Made by a program: the position numbers and the translations under genes. Under the pieces are notes generated by a model. It searched no databases. It saw only the letters and a program-made list of their open reading frames with translations, and had not been told where the DNA came from. This document shows, in pieces, positions 25,032 through 33,943 of a DNA stretch of 64,000 bases (positions are counted from its first letter, which is position 1; each line of letters starts with the position of its first letter). Origin of the DNA: Micromonospora solifontis (GTDB taxonomy: Bacteria > Actinomycetota > Actinomycetes > Mycobacteriales > Micromonosporaceae); assembly GCF_003725545.1 (NCBI RefSeq), contig NZ_RJLN01000002.1, positions 1-64,000 of the forward strand, read 5' to 3'.

Positions 25032-27761
25032 TCAGCTCTCCTCTCCGAGCCGGAGCACCTCGCCGAGGCGCATCCGGCGGTTGTTCAGGGCCTCGACGGC
25101 GACCGCGAAGCCGAGGGCCAGCACGGCGAGGCCCAGCACGCCGGCCACCAGACCGGGTTCGAAACGCACCGGCACCGCCACCCCGCCGGTGAAGGCGGGC
25201 AGGCCGAGCACCGGGGTGAGCAGAGCCGGCAGCAGCGCGCCGACCACCGCGCCGGTGAGCACCGAGGCCAGCACCAGCGGGGCCAGCTCGACCAGCAGCA
25301 GCCCCCGCCACTGGCCGCGGGACAGGCCCATGGTGCGCAGCCGGGAGAGCACCTGTCCCCGGCTGCGCGCCTCGGCGAGCACCGCGAACGCGAGCGCCAG
25401 CAGGCCCAGCACACCGCCGCCGGCCGCGCCGATGGCGAAGCCGAACACCAGCAGCCCGTTCACCCCGCTGCCGCCGAGGTCGGCGCGGACCGCCGCGCGG
25501 GTGAGCACCTCCGGCTGGCGGGGCCGGTCCACGCCGGTGAAACCGCCCGACCGCTGGTACCGGCGCTGTCCCTTCTCGACCACCGTGGCCACACCGGCTG
25601 GGTCCACCCCGTCGCCGGCCAGCACGAAACCGGTGGGGGCGAGCGGGTGCGGGGCGTCCGCCGGCTGCTCCGGCCAGGGCAGCACCACGAACCGGGACAC
25701 GTTCCCGTCGACCAGCGGGAACTGGTCGACCGTGCCGGCCGTCCGCACCGGCAGCCGGTTGCCCTGCACGTCCAGCCAGGCGGGCCGGCGGCCGTCCCGG
25801 TCGGCCAGCCCGACGTCGGCGAACTCCTCGGCGAGCGCCGGGGAGACCAGCGCCGGCAGCGGCGTACCGGGGTCACCGGTGGCGCGCAGCGCGTCGGGGA
25901 CGCTGACCGGCACGCCGGCCGCGCGGGCGACCTCGGCGAACCGGGCGCCGTCGACCAGCAGGATCCGGGTCTCCCCGACGCCGCCGAAGTGGCCGGCCTC
26001 GTCGGCGTACGGGCGTTCGCCGGGCACGACCAGCAGCGGGGCGACCGCCCGCACCCCGGGCAGCGCGGCCAGCTCTCCGGTGGTGTCCGGGGCGAACCGT
26101 TCGCCCTTCACCAGGACGTCGCCGGGGACGGCGCGGGCCGCGGCCCGGTCCCGGCCGGTCTCGATGCCGGCGGCCACCACTCCGCAGAACGCGGCGGTGG
26201 CGATGGCGAGCACCACCACGACCAGCGGGCCGGTGGTCGACGCCCGGCCGGCGCGAGCGGTGCCGAGGAACGCCACGCTGCCCCGGGCCCGGGCGGCGGC
26301 CCGGCTGAGCAGCCGCACCGGCCACGGGTACGCGCGCAGCGCGAGCAGCGCCGCGGCGACCGCCAGCAGCACCGGCACCGACACCAGCAGCGGGTCCACC
26401 GTGCCGTCGAGGGTGAGCCCTCGCCGCCGCAGCAGGAACGCCCCGAGCACGGCCACCCCGAGCACGGTCACCTCGACGGTCAGCCGGACCGCGGTGGCCC
26501 GGGCGTGGGTCAGGTCCGCCCGCCCGCCGTCACCCCGGCCGGCGGTGAGCGCGGTGACCGGCGGCAGCAGGGTGACCAGCACCGCGGCGAGCACCACCCA
26601 GCGCGGGTCGGCCTCGTCCCCGGGCAGCAGCCCGCCGAGCAGCCAGCCGGCGGCGGCCGCCAGGGGCAGCACCAGCACCGACTCGGTGAGGCCGCGGCGC
26701 AGCACCGCGCCGGTGGAGCCGCCCCGGGCGCGCAGCAGCCGGTACTCGGCCCGGCGGCGGCGCGCCGCGAGCCGGGCGGCGAGCAGGGTCAGGCCGGCCA
26801 GGGTCGCGAGCAGCCCGGCGGCGATGACGGCGAGCAGCGTACGGGCGGCGGCGAGCGACTCGGCGAAGCGCCGCAGCGGGATGTCGACGCCCTGGTTGAA
26901 GGACAGCCCCGCCGGGCGGGACCGGTCCATCACGGCCAGGCCGTCCACCATGGCCGTCAACCGGTCGGGGTCGACCCGCTCCGGGGAGACCCGGTAGCGC
27001 CACGAGAAGCCGACCGGCCACCCGACGGACGCCATCGCCGTGAAGCCGGGCGAGGTCGTCACCCCGACCAGCAGGTACGGCTTGCCGTCCCCCTCGGGTT
27101 CGGTGAGCCGCAGCAGGCTGGGCAGCTCGTCCCAGATCCCGTCGTGCGGGTCGGCCGGCTTGAACACCCCGACCAGGACAAGTTTCCGGGTGACCAGCGG
27201 GTTGTTGTTCTGGTCCAGGATGGCGATCCGGAACCGGCTGCCGACGTGCAGTCCGAGCGGACCGGCGACGGTGTCGGCGAGCGCGAACTCCACCGACTTG
27301 TCCGCGGTGACCCCCGCCTGCGGCCACCGGCCCTCGACCAGCGTGGCCGCGTCCTGGATGCCGGCCATGACCCGCAGGCTGAGGTCCAGCAGCCCCTGCT
27401 CCGGACGGACGTCGCCGCCGCTGAGCCGGCCGAAGGCGGTACGTGCGGTGTACCAGCGTTCGCCCACCGCGTCCCGGACGGCCGGCGGCATCCGCTCCTC
27501 AAGGGAGTTCAGCTCACCGGCGCGGACCGTGGCCGCGTTGCCGCTGATCCCGCGCAACGGCGAATCCGGGGCCGCGTACGTGAGGTCCCGGCGCGCCACC
27601 GGCTGGCTCGCCATGTACTCGCGCAGCCCCTGCCCGGTGAGGCGGTCGGCCACCCGCGGCACGCCGGTGATCAGCAGCGCGGTGACCAGGGTCAGGACGG
27701 CGAGGAGCAGGAAGTGCCCCCCGTACGCCCGGACCCGCCGCAGAGCCGCGAAGAGGCTCAT
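25032..27761 (-). CDS. FtsX-family ABC permease 2
   Basis: 909 residues; ATG 27761 overlaps the upstream permease stop (ATGA). An N-terminal transmembrane helix (GGHFLLLAVLTLVTALLITG) is followed by a large extracytoplasmic domain, then a first FtsX core (LAAARTLLAVIAAGLLATLAGLTLLAARL), several more helices, a second periplasmic domain, and a C-terminal FtsX core near 780-890. The duplicated FtsX layout is that of large actinobacterial MacB-like permeases. No peptidase or binding motif stands out in the outer domains. Confidence 0.87.
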   Translation of the reverse strand: MSLFAALRRVRAYGGHFLLLAVLTLVTALLITGVPRVADRLTGQGLREYMASQPVARRDLTYAAPDSPLRGISGNAATVRAGELNSLEERMPPAVRDAVGERWYTARTAFGRLSGGDVRPEQGLLDLSLRVMAGIQDAATLVEGRWPQAGVTADKSVEFALADTVAGPLGLHVGSRFRIAILDQNNNPLVTRKLVLVGVFKPADPHDGIWDELPSLLRLTEPEGDGKPYLLVGVTTSPGFTAMASVGWPVGFSWRYRVSPERVDPDRLTAMVDGLAVMDRSRPAGLSFNQGVDIPLRRFAESLAAARTLLAVIAAGLLATLAGLTLLAARLAARRRRAEYRLLRARGGSTGAVLRRGLTESVLVLPLAAAAGWLLGGLLPGDEADPRWVVLAAVLVTLLPPVTALTAGRGDGGRADLTHARATAVRLTVEVTVLGVAVLGAFLLRRRGLTLDGTVDPLLVSVPVLLAVAAALLALRAYPWPVRLLSRAAARARGSVAFLGTARAGRASTTGPLVVVVLAIATAAFCGVVAAGIETGRDRAAARAVPGDVLVKGERFAPDTTGELAALPGVRAVAPLLVVPGERPYADEAGHFGGVGETRILLVDGARFAEVARAAGVPVSVPDALRATGDPGTPLPALVSPALAEEFADVGLADRDGRRPAWLDVQGNRLPVRTAGTVDQFPLVDGNVSRFVVLPWPEQPADAPHPLAPTGFVLAGDGVDPAGVATVVEKGQRRYQRSGGFTGVDRPRQPEVLTRAAVRADLGGSGVNGLLVFGFAIGAAGGGVLGLLALAFAVLAEARSRGQVLSRLRTMGLSRGQWRGLLLVELAPLVLASVLTGAVVGALLPALLTPVLGLPAFTGGVAVPVRFEPGLVAGVLGLAVLALGFAVAVEALNNRRMRLGEVLRLGEES

Positions 27762-30700
27762 CGTTCTCCCCCGATCCGGAGCTGCACGGCGGCCACCCGC
27801 TGCCGGAGGCCGGTGGTTATGACGGCGCTGAACAGCAGGGCGACCGCCAGCAACCCGAGCGCGGTCGCCCCGACCGGTGTCCAGGGCAGGATGAAGGCCG
27901 CCTCGGGCACCGGGCGGCCGGCGGCCTGGGTGAGGATCACCAGCGGCACCATGGTGGCCGCGACCCCCGCGCCGACCAGCAGGCCGACGCCGACCCCGAT
28001 GCCGGCGAGGAAGGACTGCTCGGCCAGGAGGGCCCGGGCCAGCAGGCGCGGCGTGGCCCCCTGGGTGTGCAGCACCGCGAACTCCATCGTCCGGTGCCGG
28101 GCCGTGGCCCACACGTCGACGGCCAGGCCGACGAGGGCGAGCAGCACCGAGCCGAGGGCGGCGGCGAGCAGGCCGGTCCGGGCACCGCGCCAGTACGGGT
28201 CCCGGGCGGCTTCCGCCGCGACCTGGCGCCGGTCGAGCAGGGTGGTGCCGGGCAGGTCGGCGAGGGCGGCCGCCGCGGCGGTGTGCCCGGCGGCGTCGGT
28301 ACGCAGCCACCATTCGGCCATCGTCCGAACGGTGCCCTGCTGGCGCAGCAGGAGGTTGGTGGCGGCGGGCAGGTCCAGCAGCACGCCGTCGCCGGCGGTG
28401 CTGGGCACGGCCTTCACCTGGCCGACCACCTTCACCGGCAGCGTCACCCCGGACAGTGAGAGCGGCACCGTGTCGCCGGTGTGCAGGCTCAACGCCGCCG
28501 CGACACCGGGTGTGACCAGGGCCGCCACCCACGGGTCCTCGCCGGCGGGCACCACGGCGAACCGGGCGGCGGGCTGCCGGGCGAACTCGAGCAGTCCGGC
28601 CGGTAGCGCGACGTTCAGCGTGCCGTCGACCACACCCCCGGTCATCGTGGCGCTGTCCTTCGGCCCCTCGCTGTCGGTGACCCGCCAGGGGCCCTCGAAC
28701 GGCAGCGGCAGCGCGGCACCGGCGGCGTCGGTGAGTCGGAGCCCGTCGATCCGCAGCCGGTAGCTGTCACCGAGGGCAACCCCACCGTCGGCCTCGAATC
28801 CGGCCAGCCGCAGCGGGCCGCCACCCGTCGCGGGCAGCGGCACCGAGAACGACACCGGCCGGCCGGCCCCGCCGCCGGTCGCCAGCGGCAGCCGCCAGGC
28901 GGTACCCCCGTCGGCGGTGAGCAGCGCGGATACCGCCACCTGCGGGGAGGAGAACGACTTCCGGACCGGGGTGCGGACGGTGCCGGAGAGGGTGTGCGCA
29001 CCGGCCGGAAGGAGGACGCCGGCAGCCGTGGGCCGCGCCCTGGCCAGCCGGTCGAGCAGCGCGGCCGTGGACGCTCCGCCCTCGGCGTCGTCGAGCCGGA
29101 ACAGGCCGCCCGCGGCCGCCGCGTCCAGGCTCACGACGGTGGCCGGCCGGGCCTCCCGGCCGAGCCGGACCTCGTCCCGCCAGGCTGGCAGCGCCCGGTC
29201 CACCCCGGCTGCCGCGGCCAACTGGGCCGCGCGGTCGGCGGGGGCGACGCCGTTGCGCTCGGTCAGGCGCAGGTCGGCGCCGACGGTGTGCCGCGCCTGG
29301 TCCCGCTGTGACCGTTCCCAGGAGGCGACCAGCGACCAGGCGAGGGTGCTGGCGCCGACGGCGAGGGCGAGCAGCAGCACCGGGCCGGCGTGCGGCCGCC
29401 GGCCGGCCTGCCACATGCCGAACATGGTCGCGGTCCATGGACGCCGGTCCACGAACCGTTCCGCGAACCGGGTCGTCGGGGGCAGCAGCCGCAGCGCGAG
29501 GACGGCCCCGGCCAGCACGCCGAGGGTGGGCGCGGCGGCGAGCAGTGGGTCGATGCCGAGCTGGCCGCCCGCCCCGGCCAGCGGCGAGGAGTACTGGCGC
29601 AGCTGCGTCCAGGCGAGCACCGCGAGGGCGACGAGGGCGAGGTCGACGCTGGCCCGCTGCACCGCCGCGGCCCGGGTGGGGCGGGACCGGGCCGCCATGT
29701 CGGCGACGTAGGTGCCGGCCCGACGCAGCGCCGGCAGCACCATGGCGAGCAGGCAGCCGATAGCGGCGGCGACCGCCACCGCCCAGACCCGGGCCAGGCC
29801 GCCGCCGGCCAGCCCGAGGTCCGCACCGAGCCGGTGCACGGCCTGCCCGGACAGCGCCGGGGCGAGCAGCAGGGCCGGGGCCACCACCAGGGTCGCCTCC
29901 CGTACGGCGAGTCCGGCGATCTGGCCCCGCGCCGCGCCGCGGGCGCGCAGCAGCGCGGTCTGCGCCCGCCGGTCCTCGTTGAGCAGCGCGGCGACCAGCA
30001 CCAGGGCGTACCCGCCGAGGACCACGATCAGCAGCAGCGGGGTGAGCAGGGCGGACCGGCCGACCAGGTCGGCGCGGCCGAGCCGGTCGGCGAGCCGGTC
30101 CAGGTTGCTGACGGCGGTGGCTGAGGAGCCGAGGCCGGTCGCCTCGGGGATCCGCTCGGCGACGGTGGCCAGGGCCGCGTTGACCACGGCGAGCCGGCTC
30201 GGCGGGACGGTGGCGAGGTCGGGGGTGACCACCCAGGCCGCCGAGGTCGAGCCGGGAAAAGTGCCGGCGAAGTCGGTCGGGTCCAGGGCGAACGGCCCGT
30301 ACGAGGTGACCGCCCCGGTTCCCTGGCTGGTCCCCACGCCCGGGGCGAGCCGCCAGTAGGCGTCCCCCGGGTCCCGTGGCCGCCAGGTGCCGGCGAGCAC
30401 CACCGCGCCGGCCCGCTCGGCGCTGCGGTCGTAGAGCGGGACCCGGTCCCCGACCCGCAGCCGGAGCTGACCGGCGGCCTTCTCCGGCAGGGTGACCTGC
30501 AACGGGCTCGCCCCGGGGGTGGGCCACGACCCGGCGGTCAGCTCGGCGTGCGCGGGCAGGTCGGTCAGCGTGGCGAGGTTGGCGAACATCGGGTCGTCGC
30601 CGACCCGGGCGGCGCCGAGGTCGCCGGTCAGCTCCCGCCCGGTGCCGTAGCGGGCGGCGGCGACGGTGACCGGCACGCCGTCCAGCCCGTCGGCGAACTG

Positions 30701-30940
30701 GGCACGGACCGCCCGGTCCCGGTCGGCGTACGCGGCGGCGTCCTTACCGCCGGCGCCGCTGACCAGGAGGCTGCGCTCCTCGGCCGGGGCGGCGTCGAGC
30801 ACCGCGCGCTGGCCGGCGTCGACAGCCCGGCGGTTGTAGTCGGAGAGCCCGGTGACCAGCCCGACCGCCACCAGGGCCGCGACCGCGGCGGCGAGCAGCA
30901 GCCCGCGCGCCTCGACGGCCCGCCTCCACACCAGCTTCAT
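27758..30940 (-). CDS. FtsX-family ABC permease 1 (operon start)
   Basis: 1060 residues from ATG 30940, chosen because GGAAGG precedes it; an in-frame codon at 31012 lacks a ribosome site. The N-terminal helix (LLLAAAVAALVAVGLVTGLSDY) is followed by an outer domain of about 200 residues and a first FtsX core near 310-400 (LLLIVVLGGYALVLVAALL). A second long outer domain spans about 560-900, before C-terminal helices (GLLAAALGSVLLALVGLAVD). An AT-richer patch at about 31013-31035 may hold the operon promoter. Export or lipoprotein-extraction function is likely; cargo unknown. Confidence 0.87.
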   Translation of the reverse strand: MKLVWRRAVEARGLLLAAAVAALVAVGLVTGLSDYNRRAVDAGQRAVLDAAPAEERSLLVSGAGGKDAAAYADRDRAVRAQFADGLDGVPVTVAAARYGTGRELTGDLGAARVGDDPMFANLATLTDLPAHAELTAGSWPTPGASPLQVTLPEKAAGQLRLRVGDRVPLYDRSAERAGAVVLAGTWRPRDPGDAYWRLAPGVGTSQGTGAVTSYGPFALDPTDFAGTFPGSTSAAWVVTPDLATVPPSRLAVVNAALATVAERIPEATGLGSSATAVSNLDRLADRLGRADLVGRSALLTPLLLIVVLGGYALVLVAALLNEDRRAQTALLRARGAARGQIAGLAVREATLVVAPALLLAPALSGQAVHRLGADLGLAGGGLARVWAVAVAAAIGCLLAMVLPALRRAGTYVADMAARSRPTRAAAVQRASVDLALVALAVLAWTQLRQYSSPLAGAGGQLGIDPLLAAAPTLGVLAGAVLALRLLPPTTRFAERFVDRRPWTATMFGMWQAGRRPHAGPVLLLALAVGASTLAWSLVASWERSQRDQARHTVGADLRLTERNGVAPADRAAQLAAAAGVDRALPAWRDEVRLGREARPATVVSLDAAAAGGLFRLDDAEGGASTAALLDRLARARPTAAGVLLPAGAHTLSGTVRTPVRKSFSSPQVAVSALLTADGGTAWRLPLATGGGAGRPVSFSVPLPATGGGPLRLAGFEADGGVALGDSYRLRIDGLRLTDAAGAALPLPFEGPWRVTDSEGPKDSATMTGGVVDGTLNVALPAGLLEFARQPAARFAVVPAGEDPWVAALVTPGVAAALSLHTGDTVPLSLSGVTLPVKVVGQVKAVPSTAGDGVLLDLPAATNLLLRQQGTVRTMAEWWLRTDAAGHTAAAAALADLPGTTLLDRRQVAAEAARDPYWRGARTGLLAAALGSVLLALVGLAVDVWATARHRTMEFAVLHTQGATPRLLARALLAEQSFLAGIGVGVGLLVGAGVAATMVPLVILTQAAGRPVPEAAFILPWTPVGATALGLLAVALLFSAVITTGLRQRVAAVQLRIGGER

Positions 30941-31054
30941 CCGAGGTCCTTCCCTGCCCCGGGCGGGGCGATGCCCCAGGGAGACCACCCGGGGGGCGGG
31001 AAAGGTTCGCACGCGTTACGTGATCGTTATCCGACGCCGTGCCGGCGCCCGCCG

Positions 31055-32083
31055 TCAGGTGCGCGGGCGGTCGCGGTCCTTGGAGGGCTGCACCCGCTTC
31101 GGCTCGCCGGGCATCTTCGGGTATTCCGGCGGGTACGGCAGGTCGCCCTGCCCGGCGGCGGCGTCCCGCTCGGCCCACTCCAGCAGCGGGCTGATGTCCC
31201 ACGGGGAGTCGTCGATGCCGGCGTGCGGGTCGCCGCGCTCGGCCAACCGGGCCGGCACGGTGCGCAGGTCGAAGTCGTCCGGGTCGACCCGGGTCAGCTC
31301 GTCCCAGTCGACCGGGGTGGAGACGGTGGCCCGCGCGTTGGCCCGCAACGAGTACGCGCACGCGATGGTCCGGTCCCGGGCCATCTGGTTGAAGTCGACG
31401 AAGACCCGGCTGCCGCGCTCCTCCTTCCACCAGGCCGTGGTGACCAGCTCGGGGCGGCGGCGTTCCAGCTCCCGGGCCAGCGCGATGGTGGCCCGGCGCA
31501 CCTCGACGAACGTCCAGCGGGGGTGGATGCGCAGGTAGACGTGGACCCCTCGGCCGCCGGAGGTCTTCGGCCAGCCGGTCGCGCCCAGCTCGTCGAGGAT
31601 GACCCGCAGCTCGCCGGCGGCGGTCACCGCGTGGGTGAAGTCGGTGCCGGGCTGCGGGTCCAGGTCGATCCGCAGCTCGTCGGGGCGGTCGACGTCGGCG
31701 GCCCGGACCGGCCACGGGTGGAACACCACCGTGCCCATCTGCGCCGCCCAGGCCACGTGCGCCAGGTCGGCCGGACAGAGCTCGGCCGCCTTGCGGCCGC
31801 TCGGGAAGGCGATCTCCGCGGTGCGGACCCACGGCGGTACGCCCCGGGCCGGCACCCGCTTCTGGAAGAACATCTCCCCCTCGACGCCCTCCGGGAAGCG
31901 CTGCAGGGTGGTGGGCCGGTCCCGCAGCGCGCGCGTGATCCCGTCGCCCACGGAGAGGTAGTAGTGGAAGACGTCCGTCTTGGTGAAGCCGCGCTGCGGG
32001 AAGATCACCCGATCGGGGCTGCTGAGCCGCACGGTGTGCCCGGCCACCTCGATCTCCTCGGCCGCGGCTTTGCTGCCAGCCAT
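31055..32083 (-). CDS. LigD-type polymerase/primase domain protein
   Basis: 342 residues, ATG 32083. VIFPQRGFTKTDVFHYYLSV is the typical start of LigD polymerase domains, RIDLDPQPG holds the catalytic Asp140 and Asp142, and KTSGGRGVHVYLRI is the nucleotide-binding motif. There is no ligase or phosphoesterase domain, so this is a stand-alone PolDom (primase-polymerase). Such proteins fill gaps with ribonucleotides and act with LigC, found at 18733 in this window. TAAGGT lies 6 nt before the ATG, indicating a leaderless transcript divergent from msrB. Confidence 0.9.
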   Translation of the reverse strand: MAGSKAAAEEIEVAGHTVRLSSPDRVIFPQRGFTKTDVFHYYLSVGDGITRALRDRPTTLQRFPEGVEGEMFFQKRVPARGVPPWVRTAEIAFPSGRKAAELCPADLAHVAWAAQMGTVVFHPWPVRAADVDRPDELRIDLDPQPGTDFTHAVTAAGELRVILDELGATGWPKTSGGRGVHVYLRIHPRWTFVEVRRATIALARELERRRPELVTTAWWKEERGSRVFVDFNQMARDRTIACAYSLRANARATVSTPVDWDELTRVDPDDFDLRTVPARLAERGDPHAGIDDSPWDISPLLEWAERDAAAGQGDLPYPPEYPKMPGEPKRVQPSKDRDRPRT

Positions 32084-32089
32084 GGCGCG

Positions 32090-32095
32090 ACCTTA
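32090..32095 (-). promoter_or_regulatory. Putative leaderless -10 hexamer TAAGGT (LigD polymerase gene)
   Basis: TAAGGT on the - strand exactly 6 nt before ATG 32083, with no Shine-Dalgarno. Confidence 0.45.
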
Positions 32096-32118
32096 TGCGA
32101 TGCCCCCGACGCCCGGCG

Positions 32119-32124
32119 TACCGT
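32119..32124 (+). promoter_or_regulatory. Putative leaderless -10 hexamer TACCGT (msrB)
   Basis: TACCGT exactly 6 nt before GTG 32131; no ribosome site. Its mirror partner for the divergent LigD gene lies 24 bp away. Confidence 0.45.
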
Positions 32125-32130
32125 TGACCG

Positions 32131-32541
32131 GTGAGTCTTTCCGAGAGCGAACTGCCCCGTACCGAGGACGAGTGGCGGGTCCGGCTGAGCCCCGAGGAGT
32201 TCCGGGTGCTCCGCGAGGCCGGTACGGAGCCACCGTGGACCGGCGAGTACGTCGACACCAAGACCCCCGGCGTCTACCACTGCCGGGCCTGTGGCGCGGA
32301 ACTGTTCCGCAGCGAGGACAAGTTCGACTCGCACTGCGGCTGGCCGAGCTTCGACGACGCCATCCCGGGTGCGGTCAAGGAGATCCCCGACAACACCCTG
32401 GGCATGCGGCGTACGGAGATCCGGTGCGCCCGCTGCGACAGCCACCTGGGGCACGTCTTCGAGGGTGAGGGCTTCACCCCGAAGGACACCCGGCACTGCG
32501 TGAACTCGATCTCCGTCCGGCTGGAGCCGAAGCAGGGCTGA
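32131..32541 (+). CDS. msrB: Peptide-methionine (R)-S-oxide reductase MsrB
   Basis: 136 residues from GTG 32131. Two CxxC pairs (Cys51/Cys54 and Cys99/Cys102) bind structural zinc, RHCVNS carries the catalytic Cys123, and SHCGWPSF contains the candidate resolving Cys69. This is a full-length, cytosolic MsrB that repairs methionine-R-sulfoxide in proteins using thioredoxin. It is divergent from the LigD polymerase gene over a 47-bp shared promoter region. Confidence 0.95.
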   Translation: MSLSESELPRTEDEWRVRLSPEEFRVLREAGTEPPWTGEYVDTKTPGVYHCRACGAELFRSEDKFDSHCGWPSFDDAIPGAVKEIPDNTLGMRRTEIRCARCDSHLGHVFEGEGFTPKDTRHCVNSISVRLEPKQG

Positions 32542-32552
32542 CCGGCGGCCGG

Positions 32553-32828
32553 TCAGAGGTGCAGGCGGCTGCCCTGCTCGTCGATCGCGTCCGCGCAGTC
32601 GTCGTCCAGCCACACCCCGCCGGTGGCCAGGTAGCGGAACCGGTGCTCGCCCGGGGCGAGCCGGACGGTCACCGTCCGGGTGCCGTCCCGGCGGGTCACC
32701 AGCTCGTGCCGGCCGGGCTCCCAGTCGTTGAAGGAACCGACCACGCTCACCGTGCCGGGCGGGGTGTCCCGGGGCAGGCAGAAGGTGACCCGGGTCTGGT
32801 TGCCGAAGAGCTTGTTGCGCTTGATCAC
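32553..32828 (-). CDS. Stand-alone CBM48 / isoamylase N-terminal-like domain protein
   Basis: 91 residues from GTG 32828, with Shine-Dalgarno GGAGG upstream. The sequence CLPRDTPPGTVSVVGSFNDWEPG ... RTVTVRLAPGEHRFRYLATGGVWLDDDCADAIDEQG is a textbook glycogen-binding (CBM48/AMPK-beta-like) module, including the GxFNxW and YxY/F-type strands. No catalytic domain is attached. It could target a partner protein to glycogen or act as a regulator; that is inference. The gene ends 11 bp from the convergent msrB stop. Confidence 0.82.
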   Translation of the reverse strand: MIKRNKLFGNQTRVTFCLPRDTPPGTVSVVGSFNDWEPGRHELVTRRDGTRTVTVRLAPGEHRFRYLATGGVWLDDDCADAIDEQGSRLHL

Positions 32829-32985
32829 GGGGGTCCTCCGGGGTTCGAGGGCGGTCACCAGGCCTAACGCGCGACACGCCGGGGGCGACTCGCCGTCGAG
32901 CCGGACCAGGTTCGCCGGTTTCGGTTGCCCCGGGGTGTCCGCTCCCCGACCCTGGGATGACGGGTCCGTTTTCGGGGGGTTTCGT

Positions 32986-33246
32986 ATGGCAACCTGTGAG
33001 GTCTGCGGCAACGACTACTGGATGGCGTTCGAGGTGCGCACGGTCAGCGGCGACACGCACACCTTCGACTCCTTCGAGTGCGCCATCAACCGGATGGCAC
33101 CGATCTGCGAGCACTGCCAGACGAAGATCGTCGGCCATGGCGTCGAGGTCTCCGGCCGCTTCTTCTGCTGCGCGCACTGCGCCCGGGCGGTCGACGGCGC
33201 CCAGGGGGCCGAGATCCGCGACGCGGTCGGGGCCCGCCCGGCCTGA
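32986..33246 (+). CDS. Small zinc-ribbon / metallothionein-like protein (86 aa)
   Basis: 86 residues from ATG 32986; upstream translation in this frame is unlike protein. Cysteines come as CEVC, FEC, CEHC and FFCCAHC, eight to nine in all, in a layout that suggests one or two zinc sites. The segment CEHCQTKIVGHGVEVSGRFFCCAHCA resembles the core of prokaryotic metallothioneins (SmtA-like). Conserved hypothetical proteins of this type are widespread in actinobacteria. A zinc storage or sensing role is possible but unproven. Confidence 0.75.
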   Translation: MATCEVCGNDYWMAFEVRTVSGDTHTFDSFECAINRMAPICEHCQTKIVGHGVEVSGRFFCCAHCARAVDGAQGAEIRDAVGARPA

Positions 33247-33312
33247 GGCCGCCACGGGAGGCGACCACCCCGGCGGACCGCGGGTCACGCCCGGGGCGGC
33301 ACCGCGCTGAGG

Positions 33313-33360
33313 AGCGACATGTCGCTGGGACATGTTCATGTCGCAGAGACATGTCCGTCT
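33313..33360. repeat. GACATG palindromic repeat, copy 2
   Basis: 48 bp, 83 % identical to the copy at 17751-17798, in the same orientation. It again begins with AGCGACATGTCGCT. It lies between two + strand genes (33246 and 33494). The matching ends and divergent centre (offsets 23-32) suggest that the palindromic parts are conserved for structure or protein binding. Confidence 0.75.
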
Positions 33361-33481
33361 CAGGGAGACGACCGGGGAACCGACCTCACCCTGCGTGACG
33401 GCGGCCGGTCGGCGAGAGCTGGCCGGCAGCCGCCGTCGTTCCAGGATGCCAGCCGCGCCGGCCGGCCGTCGGGCCGCCACC

Positions 33482-33487
33482 TAATCT
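33482..33487 (+). promoter_or_regulatory. Putative leaderless -10 hexamer TAATCT (ElaA-type gene)
   Basis: TAATCT exactly 6 nt before ATG 33494, no Shine-Dalgarno. Confidence 0.45.
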
Positions 33488-33493
33488 GGCCGG

Positions 33494-33943
33494 ATGCCGA
33501 TCGAAGCGCACGTCGCCACCTTCGCCGAGCTGGACGCCCGCACCTTCCACGACCTGCTCCGGCTGCGCATCGACGTGTTCGTCGTCGAGCAGGCCTGCCC
33601 GTACCCCGAGCTGGACGGCCGGGACACCGAGACCGGCACCCGGCACCTGTGGCTGACCCGGGACGGCGCGGTGCTCGCGTACCTGCGGATCCTGGCCGAC
33701 CCGGACGGGGTGGCCCGGATCGGCCGGGTGGTGGTCGCGCCGGCGGCCCGCGGCGCCGGCCTGGCCGGCCGGCTGATGACCGAGGCCCTGGCCCTGGTCG
33801 GCGACCGGCCGTGCGTGCTGGAGGCGCAGACCCACCTGGTCGGCTTCTACGCCGGCCACGGCTTCGCGGTCAGCGGCCCCGGATACGTCGAGGACGGCAT
33901 CCCGCACACGCCGATGCGCCGGTCGGCGGGGCCGCCGGCCTGA
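33494..33943 (+). CDS. ElaA-type GNAT acetyltransferase
   Basis: 149 residues, ATG start. LLRLRIDVFVVEQACPYPELDGRD is the diagnostic N-terminal block of the ElaA family, and IGRVVVAPAARGAGLAGRLMTEAL is the acetyl-CoA loop. The E. coli homologue is a GNAT protein of uncertain substrate. The predicted leaderless start and short flanks suggest a single-gene transcript. Confidence 0.85.
   Translation: MPIEAHVATFAELDARTFHDLLRLRIDVFVVEQACPYPELDGRDTETGTRHLWLTRDGAVLAYLRILADPDGVARIGRVVVAPAARGAGLAGRLMTEALALVGDRPCVLEAQTHLVGFYAGHGFAVSGPGYVEDGIPHTPMRRSAGPPA

Noticed and set aside
25647-28763. Over 1000 codons open on the + strand opposite the permeases
   Set aside because: Composition typical of antisense frames; the - strand shows membrane helices and coupled starts.
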